From NCBI GenBank assembly GCA_035711465.1, contig DASTCC010000087.1, positions 1 through 5,083 on the forward strand: a DNA stretch of 5,083 nt. The letters are read 5' to 3'. Origin of the DNA: DASTCC01 sp035711465 (GTDB lineage: Bacteria > Acidobacteriota > Vicinamibacteria > Vicinamibacterales > SCN-69-37). Below the pieces are notes generated by a model. It was not told where the DNA came from, did no database searches, and saw only the letters and a list, made by a program, of their open reading frames with translations. Position 1 is the first letter of the stretch, and each line of letters starts with the position of its first letter. Position numbers and translations under genes: made by a program. This document shows positions 1-5,083 of this stretch, piece after piece.

Positions 1-164
1 TCGAGGAGCTCGACGAGCGTCCCGATCCGGCGCTCGATGACGAGCGGCGGCGGTACTACCGGCTCACGCCGCGCGGCCGCAAGGCGGCCGAGGCCGAAGC
101 CGGGCGTCTCGACGCGCAGGTGCGCAGCGCGCGCGCGGCGCATCTGCTCCGCCGTCGTCCGTAG
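1..164 (+). CDS. PadR-family transcriptional regulator, C-terminal fragment (5' end outside window)
   Basis: The reading frame is open from base 3 and ends at TAG 162-164, giving 53 residues. The visible part contains DERRRYYRLTPRGRKAAEAE (residues 13-32 of the fragment). This is the typical end of the PadR winged-helix domain: the second wing strand (RRYYRLT), the turn PRGR, then a long C-terminal helix rich in Ala, Glu and Arg. PadR proteins are small dimeric DNA-binding repressors, and the C-terminal helix usually contributes to dimerisation. The preceding ELDERPDPALDDE stretch resembles the wing region of PadR proteins that sit directly upstream of ADOP permeases in Acidobacteriota. The recognition helix lies to the left, so operator and ligand cannot be judged. 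The stop is 11 bases before the permease start, so the two genes are probably co-transcribed, and the regulator likely controls its own operon (inference). The family call is secure; the subgroup is less so. Confidence 0.88.
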   Translation, partial: EELDERPDPALDDERRRYYRLTPRGRKAAEAEAGRLDAQVRSARAAHLLRRRP

Positions 165-168
165 GGGA
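163..168 (+). promoter_or_regulatory. Ribosome binding site of the first permease, overlapping the PadR stop codon
   Basis: AGGGGA lies 7 bases before ATG 176 and shares bases with the TAG stop (162-164) of the PadR gene. Both spacing and composition suit a Shine-Dalgarno site, so this supports ATG 176 as the start. The overlap with the stop suggests translational coupling between regulator and permease. The core GGGGA is a less than perfect match to AGGAGG. Confidence 0.6.
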
Positions 169-175
169 TTCCGAC

Positions 176-2812
176 ATGCTGACGCGCTTCCTGTGTCGCC
201 TCCTGCTCCTCGCCTTCCCCGCGCGCTTCCGCCACCAGCGAGGGCGCGCGCTGGTGCAGACGCTCGTCGACGACAGCCGGGACGCCTCCGGCCGGCTGTC
301 GCCGGCACGCTTTGCTGCGGGCGCTCTCGACGTGATTCGCGCCGGACTGAGCGAACGCATTACGCCGGCACCCAGCACGCTGGAGACGCCGCCGGCATCG
401 ACGTCCTCCTCCACCGCGAGCTGGTACTGGGATCTGAAGAGCGCCTGGCGATCGATCCGGCACCGGCCGGCGGCGTCGATCGCGATCGTCGGCACGCTCG
501 CGCTCGGGCTTGGCGCGACGACGGCGATGTTCACGGTCGTCGATGCGGTGTTATTGCGTCCGCTGCCGTACCCTGACGATCGTGCGCTCGTGCTGTTTGG
601 CGAGCGCGATCCCGTGCGGCGCCTCACGGGCGTGTCGATTCCGGCGATGGCGGATCTCAGCGCCTTTCCCGAGCTGTCGTCGGTCGGCGGATACGAGTCC
701 GAGTCGCGTCTTTTCAAGGAGCGCGGCGAGCCCGAGCGCATCACCGGCGCGACGGTGTCGCCCGGATTCTTCCGCACGCTCGGCGTCGCGCCGGCGCTTG
801 GCCGCACGCTGCCCGCCGATGGCCCGCTCCTCGACCCCGATCCCAAGATGGTGCTCGGCCACGATCTCTGGCTGACCCGGTTCGGCGCCGACGCGAGCGT
901 CGTCGGACGAGTGATCACGCTCGAAGGCAAGCCGTACACGGTCGTCGGCGTCATGCCGCCAGATTTCGAGTTCCCGGCCGGCGCGAAGTTCTGGACGACG
1001 CTGCCCATGGAGATGCGGATGCTGTCGACCGCCCCCAGCGTCCGCGTGCTGGACGTCGTCGGTCGTCTCGCGCCCGGCGCGACCGTCGCCGCGCTCGACC
1101 AACGCGTGCGCGAGTGGTCCGCGCGTACGGCGTCGACGCCTGAAGCGCGCTCCGCCGACTGGAAGCCGTACACGGTCACGCTGCGAGAGGACGTGCTCGG
1201 CGCCGTCGATGTCGCGTTGGTCGTCGTCTTCGGCGGCGTCTGCCTGCTGCTCGGCGTCGCCTGCGCGAACGTCGCCTCGCTGATGCTCGCGGCCGGCCGC
1301 TCGCGGCTGCGCGATTACGCCGTGCAGACGGCGCTCGGCGCCGGGCGGGCCCGGCTGATGCGGCAGATCGTCTGCGAAGGCCTGCTGCTCGCGCTTGCCG
1401 GCAGCGGCGCCGCGCTGCTCGTTGCCGCCGCGACGCGACACGCGATCATCGCCCTCAGCGTCGATCAGATTCCACGCATCGAGACGATGACGGTTGGCAT
1501 TCGCGGCAGCCTCTTCGCCCTCGCCGCGGCGATGGTGACGACGCTGCTGATCACGGCGGCACCGGCCGTGCTCCTGACGCGACGTGCCAGCCTCGATCTG
1601 CGTCAGCACGCATCACGAACTGCCGCGGGATCGCGCTCGAGCCGGCGGATCTTCGGCGGACTCGTTGCGGTGGAGTTCGCGCTCGCGCTGATGCTCGTCG
1701 TCGGATCGGGTCTGCTGTTCACGACCTACCGGCGGCTGCAGACAGTCGAAACCGGTCTGCGGCCTTCGCAAGTGCTGCTCGCCCACCTGAGCATTCCGCT
1801 GACGCCGGAATGGACGCGAACGGCGACGTCAGGCCTTTACGAGGGACTGCTTTCCACGCTGCGGCGCGGTGAGATTACCGACGTCGCGCTGACGCTCCGG
1901 CGCCCCCTGGAAGCCGCGCGCGGCGGCACCGAAATCTGGGCGACCGAATTCCCGGACACGAAGATCGCCTCGCTGCAGCACTCGACCAGCGAGGGGTATT
2001 TCGGCGCGATCGGCGGGCAGTTCATCGCCGGACGCGACTTCGACCGATCCGATCGCGCCGGTGCGCCGCCTGTGGTCATCGTCAACGACCGGACGGCGTC
2101 GGCGCTCTGGCCAGGCGCCGATCCGATCGGACGGACGCTGACGATCCCGCACTATCGCGGGCCCATCGTCGCCACGGTCGTCGGCGTCGTGCGCGCGATC
2201 CGCCACGACGGGCTGCGCAACGAGCTGCGGCCGGAGTTGTATGTGCCGTTCCGGCAGACCGCGTTTCCGCCGGAGAATCTGGTCGTGCGCACCAGCGGCG
2301 ATCCTCGCGCCGCCGTGCAGCAGATTCGCGCCACGCTCGCCCAGCTCGATCCGTCGCGCAACGTCACCATCGATCAGATCGCGACGCTCGAAGAGAACCT
2401 CGCCCGCAACGTCGCGCAGCCTCGCTTCTACCTCGTGCTCTTCGGCGTCTTCGCCGGCATCGCGCTCGCGCTCGCCGCGCTCGGCATCTCGGGTGTGATG
2501 AGCTACTGGCTCAACGAACGCTGGCGCGAGATGGGCATCCGTGTCGCGCTCGGCGGGTCGCGAGCCAGCCTGGTCCGGTTGACCGTGACTCGCGGGCTGA
2601 CGATGGCGGGGGCCGGGCTCGTCGCGGGCCTGGCGCTGACGCTGGCCGGCGGGCGGCTGATTCAGTCGCTGCTCTTCGACGTCGCGCCCGCCGACCCGAC
2701 AATCCTGCTCGCGGCCCTGACGGTGCTGACGGTCCTTGCCGCGGCCGCGTGTGCGGTGCCGGCCCGCCGGGCCGCGCTCGTCGATCCGGTCGCGACGCTC
2801 CGATCCGAGTGA
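176..2812 (+). CDS. ADOP-family MacB/FtsX-like ABC transporter permease (complete, with N-terminal cytoplasmic domain)
   Basis: An 878-residue inner-membrane protein, usual length for the ADOP family. Residues 1-85 form a cytoplasmic domain starting with Arg- and Leu-rich helices around FPARFRHQRGRAL (14-26), equivalent to the 'LYPxxFR' N-terminal domain of many PadR-linked ADOPs. Two MacB/FtsX-like units follow. Unit 1: TM about 100-127 ending in VLLRPLPYP, extracytoplasmic domain 128-342, TMs about 343-370, 403-427 and 445-467. Unit 2: TM about 494-516, extracytoplasmic domain 517-750 with PIGRTL (650-655) and TVVGVVRAIRH (667-677), TMs about 752-777, 806-826 and 840-862. The cytoplasmic motif after the second TM of each unit is RDYAVQTALGAG (379-390) and REMGIRVALGG (784-794). 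The first copy is diverged: D380 replaces the usual Glu and Q384 the usual Arg. ATG 176 fits the family start and has an upstream Shine-Dalgarno site. MacB relatives couple ATP hydrolysis to mechanical transfer of substrate across the envelope, but no ATPase is encoded here, so the substrate is unknown. The family call is firm. Confidence 0.93.
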   Translation: MLTRFLCRLLLLAFPARFRHQRGRALVQTLVDDSRDASGRLSPARFAAGALDVIRAGLSERITPAPSTLETPPASTSSSTASWYWDLKSAWRSIRHRPAASIAIVGTLALGLGATTAMFTVVDAVLLRPLPYPDDRALVLFGERDPVRRLTGVSIPAMADLSAFPELSSVGGYESESRLFKERGEPERITGATVSPGFFRTLGVAPALGRTLPADGPLLDPDPKMVLGHDLWLTRFGADASVVGRVITLEGKPYTVVGVMPPDFEFPAGAKFWTTLPMEMRMLSTAPSVRVLDVVGRLAPGATVAALDQRVREWSARTASTPEARSADWKPYTVTLREDVLGAVDVALVVVFGGVCLLLGVACANVASLMLAAGRSRLRDYAVQTALGAGRARLMRQIVCEGLLLALAGSGAALLVAAATRHAIIALSVDQIPRIETMTVGIRGSLFALAAAMVTTLLITAAPAVLLTRRASLDLRQHASRTAAGSRSSRRIFGGLVAVEFALALMLVVGSGLLFTTYRRLQTVETGLRPSQVLLAHLSIPLTPEWTRTATSGLYEGLLSTLRRGEITDVALTLRRPLEAARGGTEIWATEFPDTKIASLQHSTSEGYFGAIGGQFIAGRDFDRSDRAGAPPVVIVNDRTASALWPGADPIGRTLTIPHYRGPIVATVVGVVRAIRHDGLRNELRPELYVPFRQTAFPPENLVVRTSGDPRAAVQQIRATLAQLDPSRNVTIDQIATLEENLARNVAQPRFYLVLFGVFAGIALALAALGISGVMSYWLNERWREMGIRVALGGSRASLVRLTVTRGLTMAGAGLVAGLALTLAGGRLIQSLLFDVAPADPTILLAALTVLTVLAAAACAVPARRAALVDPVATLRSE

Positions 2813-2873
2813 GATCCGGCTGAACCCGGGGCCGCCGGAATGCGTAGACTGAGCCATGCTCGCGACGCTCCGA
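2790..2873 (+). repeat. 14-base direct repeat flanking the junction between the two permease genes
   Basis: TCGCGACGCTCCGA occurs at 2790-2803, in the last codons of the first permease, and at 2860-2873, in the first codons of the second. The copies are 70 bases apart, measured start to start. Both are read in the same codon phase relative to their own gene and encode Ala-Thr-Leu-Arg (VATLRSE at the C terminus, MLATLRQD at the N terminus). Family motifs at ADOP ends account for part of the similarity, so chance or convergence is possible. Confidence 0.55.
2845..2850 (+). promoter_or_regulatory. Possible -10 element of a leaderless promoter for the second permease
   Basis: TAGACT matches the TAnnnT core of a bacterial -10 element and ends 5 bases before ATG 2856, the position expected if transcription starts at or next to the start codon. 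No convincing -35 box lies 17 bases further upstream (GAACCC at 2822-2827). No Shine-Dalgarno site is well placed: the nearest candidate, GGAA at 2837-2840, is 15 bases from the ATG. That absence favours either leaderless initiation or coupling to the preceding gene. This is a short motif read by eye and remains tentative. Confidence 0.35.
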
Positions 2874-5083
2874 CAGGACCTCCGCTACGCCCTGCGCACG
2901 CTCAGAAAACAGCCCGTCTTCGCGGTCGTCGCCGCCGGCTCGCTGGCCCTCGGCATCGGCCTGAACACCGCGGTGTTCTCCGTCGTCGACGGCCTGCTGC
3001 TGCGGCCGCTGCCGGTCGAGCGTCCCGATGAGCTGACCGCCGTCTTCACCTCCGCCCGCGGCGGCGCGCACGGCCCGACGTCCTTCGCCGACTACGTCGA
3101 CCTCGCCAGAGAGAACTCCGTGTTCACCAGTCTGACCGGCTACTCGGCGATGTTCGCCTCGATCGGCCTGCCGGGCTCGAACCGCCTGGCGATGGGCGAA
3201 GCCGTCACCGCGAACTACTTTTCGACGCTCGGCGTCCGGATGGCGATCGGGCGCGGCTTCGACGCCGGCGTCGACACCGGCGAGAACGCCCATCCGGTCG
3301 TCGTCCTGAGCGACCGCATCTGGCGCGAGGCGTTCGGCGCGCGGCCCGACGTCGTCGGCCAGACGATGACGATCATGAACCGGTCGTACACGGTGGTCGG
3401 CGTCGTCCCGGCGTCGTTCAAGGGCATGACGCCGGGCCTGTCGCTCGAACTCTGGGTGCCGGCGTCCATGGTCGCGGACGTCGAGCCGGTCGGGATGATC
3501 GACGCGGTGCCGTCGCCAGGCAACACGCGGCTCGAGCGCCGCGGATCGCGGTGGATGTTCATGGTCGGCCGGCTCAAACCCGGCGTGAGCGTCGAAGCCG
3601 CGAACGCGAACGTCACGGCGATCATGACGCGGCTGGCCGCCGCCTATCCGGAGAGCAACACCGACCGCGGCGGCGTCGTGCTCGCGTCCGGCGCGGTGCG
3701 CGTGCATCCGATGGTCGACGGCGCGCTGCGGCCGACCGGCGCCGTCCTGCTCGCGGCCGTCGGGCTGGTCCTGCTCGTCGCGTGCGCGAACCTCGCCAGC
3801 ATGCTGCTCGCCCGCGGCGTGGCGCGGACACGCGAGCTGGCGGTGCGCTCGGCGCTCGGCGCGACGCAGATCCGGCTGGCGCGCCAGATGGCGCTCGAAA
3901 GCCTGGTGCTGGCGCTCGCCGGCGGCGCCGGCGGCGTCGCGCTCGCCGCATGGGCGCTGAAGTTCCTCGCCGCATTCCGCGTGCCGATCGATCTGCCGAT
4001 CACGCTGGCGTTCGCGCTCGACGGCCGGGTCGTGCTGTTCGCGGTGCTGCTCTCGATCGTCACCGGCCTGCTCGTCGGGCTCGTGCCGGCCTGGCGCGCG
4101 TCGCGTCCGTCGCTGGTGCCGGCGCTCAAAGGCGATATCCAGACCACCGCGGCGAAACGACGCCGCCTCTCGCTCAGCCACGGCCTCGTGGTCGTGCAGG
4201 TCGCGGTGTCGCTGCTGCTCGTCGTCGGCGGACTGCTGCTCGGACGCAGTCTGCTCGCGGCGCAGCGCATCGACACGGGCCTCGACACGCGCGGCGTCGC
4301 GATGGCGACGATGAGCCTCAACTTCCACGGCTACTCGCCCGAACGCGGGCAGGCGTTCTACACGCAGGCGCTCGATCGCATCGCCCGTTTGCCGGGCGTC
4401 GAGTCGGTCGCGATCTCAGAGCGGCTGCCGTTCTCGCCGAACGTGCAGACGTCGTCGATCGCCATCGACGGACGGCCGGATGCGACGCCGCCGGGCGGCG
4501 CTTCCATCGACAACGCCACGGTGTCGGTCGACTACTTCAAGACGATGGGCTTACCCGTCGTCGAGGGCCGGGCCTTCGACTCACGGGACGCGGCGGGCAC
4601 GCCGGGCGCGGCGATCGTCACCCGCGCCTTCGCGCGCCGCTTCTGGAACAACGAGAGCGCGATCGGCAGGCGCGTGCGCCTTCGCGATCAGGCCGGTCCG
4701 CTGTTCGAGATCGTCGGCGTCGTGCCCGATCACAAGGTCCGCACCATCGGCGAGGCGCCGCGGCCGCTGATCTTCTTCCCGCGCGAGCGCCGCTACTCGC
4801 CGTACGCGTCGATCCTGGCGCGGACGTCGCAAAACGTCCTCGAACTCACCCGCGGCATGGAGCGCGAGCTCCGTGCGCTCGAGCCGAACCTGGTGCTGAT
4901 GGACTCCGGATCGTTCGACAAGCTCGTCGGCCTCTCGCTCTTCCCGGTCCGCGCCGGCGCCACGCTCATCGGCGGACTCGCCGCGATGGCGCTGATCCTC
5001 GCCGGTGTCGGCCTCTACGGCGTCATCGCGTTCAGCGTCAGCCGGCAGACACGCGAGATCGGCATCCGCATGGCGCTCGGCGC
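2856..5083 (+). CDS. ADOP-family MacB/FtsX-like ABC transporter permease (3' end outside window)
   Basis: An open frame of 742 complete codons running off the right edge; compared with the first permease, roughly 85 residues are missing. The start is ATG 2856, because an in-frame TGA at 2850-2852 excludes earlier starts and the protein opens with the family motif DLRYALRTLRKQP (8-20). There is no extra N-terminal cytoplasmic domain. Unit 1: TM about 21-46 with GIGLNTAVFSVVDGLLLRPLP (33-53), extracytoplasmic domain 54-290, TMs about 293-318, 347-371 and 392-412. Unit 2: TM about 443-463, extracytoplasmic domain 466-697 with AIGRRV (602-607) and EIVGVVPDHK (618-627), and TM about 700-728. The final two TMs lie outside. 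Both cytoplasmic motifs are canonical: RTRELAVRSALGAT (324-337) and QTREIGIRMALG (731-742). The protein is an inner-membrane permease-like protein with unknown substrate. It is probably a paralogue of the upstream gene, 43 bases away on the same strand, and may share its operon or have its own promoter. The family call is firm. Confidence 0.92.
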   Translation, partial: MLATLRQDLRYALRTLRKQPVFAVVAAGSLALGIGLNTAVFSVVDGLLLRPLPVERPDELTAVFTSARGGAHGPTSFADYVDLARENSVFTSLTGYSAMFASIGLPGSNRLAMGEAVTANYFSTLGVRMAIGRGFDAGVDTGENAHPVVVLSDRIWREAFGARPDVVGQTMTIMNRSYTVVGVVPASFKGMTPGLSLELWVPASMVADVEPVGMIDAVPSPGNTRLERRGSRWMFMVGRLKPGVSVEAANANVTAIMTRLAAAYPESNTDRGGVVLASGAVRVHPMVDGALRPTGAVLLAAVGLVLLVACANLASMLLARGVARTRELAVRSALGATQIRLARQMALESLVLALAGGAGGVALAAWALKFLAAFRVPIDLPITLAFALDGRVVLFAVLLSIVTGLLVGLVPAWRASRPSLVPALKGDIQTTAAKRRRLSLSHGLVVVQVAVSLLLVVGGLLLGRSLLAAQRIDTGLDTRGVAMATMSLNFHGYSPERGQAFYTQALDRIARLPGVESVAISERLPFSPNVQTSSIAIDGRPDATPPGGASIDNATVSVDYFKTMGLPVVEGRAFDSRDAAGTPGAAIVTRAFARRFWNNESAIGRRVRLRDQAGPLFEIVGVVPDHKVRTIGEAPRPLIFFPRERRYSPYASILARTSQNVLELTRGMERELRALEPNLVLMDSGSFDKLVGLSLFPVRAGATLIGGLAAMALILAGVGLYGVIAFSVSRQTREIGIRMALG

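Noticed and set aside
477..488. A 12-base perfect palindrome, CGATCGCGATCG
   Set aside because: It lies inside the codons for Ile-Ala-Ile in the first membrane segment of the first permease. Repeated GATCG strings are common in this sequence, so there is no reason to call it an operator.
37..576. A 179-codon plus-strand frame overlapping the PadR end and the first permease start
   Set aside because: It is Arg/Ala/Pro-rich with no domain, and it is out of frame with two genes that have clear family motifs at the same place.
929..1177. A 15-base perfect repeat at 929-943 and 1163-1177 inside the first permease
   Set aside because: Both copies encode Lys-Pro-Tyr-Thr-Val with the same preferred codons in the first extracytoplasmic domain. 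There are only two copies, with no similarity beyond the 15 bases, so coincidence is the simplest reading.
2815..2839. A 6-base-pair stem (TCCGGC / GCCGGA) with a 13-base loop in the gap between the permeases
   Set aside because: The stem is short, the loop is long and there is no T-run after it, so it does not look like an intrinsic terminator. Such stems are frequent by chance at this GC content.
64..2857. Further long minus-strand open frames at 64-1179, 551-1609 and 1829-2857
   Set aside because: They have low-complexity, charge-rich or Ser/Arg-rich translations without family motifs and are entirely antisense to the PadR and first permease genes. They are treated as composition shadows.
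2840..3031. A 63-codon frame starting at ATG 2840, just upstream of the second permease
   Set aside because: It overlaps the conserved N terminus of the permease in another frame, and its Arg-rich translation resembles no known protein. A leader peptide role cannot be excluded but has no positive support.
2511..4328. A 605-codon open frame on the minus strand spanning the junction of the two permeases
   Set aside because: The translation is extremely rich in Arg, His, Asp, Glu and Gln with no recognisable domain, and it lies opposite two well-supported membrane protein genes. Long antisense frames are expected in GC-rich coding DNA.

Overview
This high-GC window (clearly above 60% by eye; not counted) looks like a bacterial chromosome of the Acidobacteriota, possibly the Vicinamibacteria, with Gemmatimonadota as an alternative. 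The assignment is an inference. It rests on the base composition and on the gene set: a PadR-type regulator followed by large MacB/FtsX-like permeases of the ADOP type ('acidobacterial duplicated orphan permease'), a family greatly expanded in those phyla.

Layout, all on the + strand: (1) positions 1-164 hold the last 53 codons of a PadR-family transcriptional regulator, whose DNA-binding part lies to the left of the window. (2) 176-2812 is a complete 878-residue ADOP permease, starting 11 bases after the PadR stop with a Shine-Dalgarno-like element at that junction. (3) 2813-2855 is a 43-base gap with a possible -10 element placed as in a leaderless promoter. (4) 2856 to the right edge is a second ADOP permease, 742 codons visible, cut by the window end shortly before its last two membrane segments. 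About 99% of the window is coding, and I see no RNA gene, mobile element, CRISPR array or long repeat.

Each permease is built as two consecutive MacB/FtsX-like units: membrane segment, large extracytoplasmic domain, then three more membrane segments with a conserved cytoplasmic motif of the type RE-x-G/A-(I/V)-R-x-ALGA. The first protein also carries an ~85-residue cytoplasmic N-terminal domain that the second lacks. The PadR regulator probably controls at least the first permease. No ATPase partner, periplasmic adaptor or outer-membrane channel is encoded in the window, so the substrate and energy source cannot be deduced. I found no clear evidence of a wholly new system. The points worth a second look are the asymmetry of the pair, the diverged first-half motif of the first permease, the possible leaderless promoter, and a 14-base direct repeat across the gene junction.
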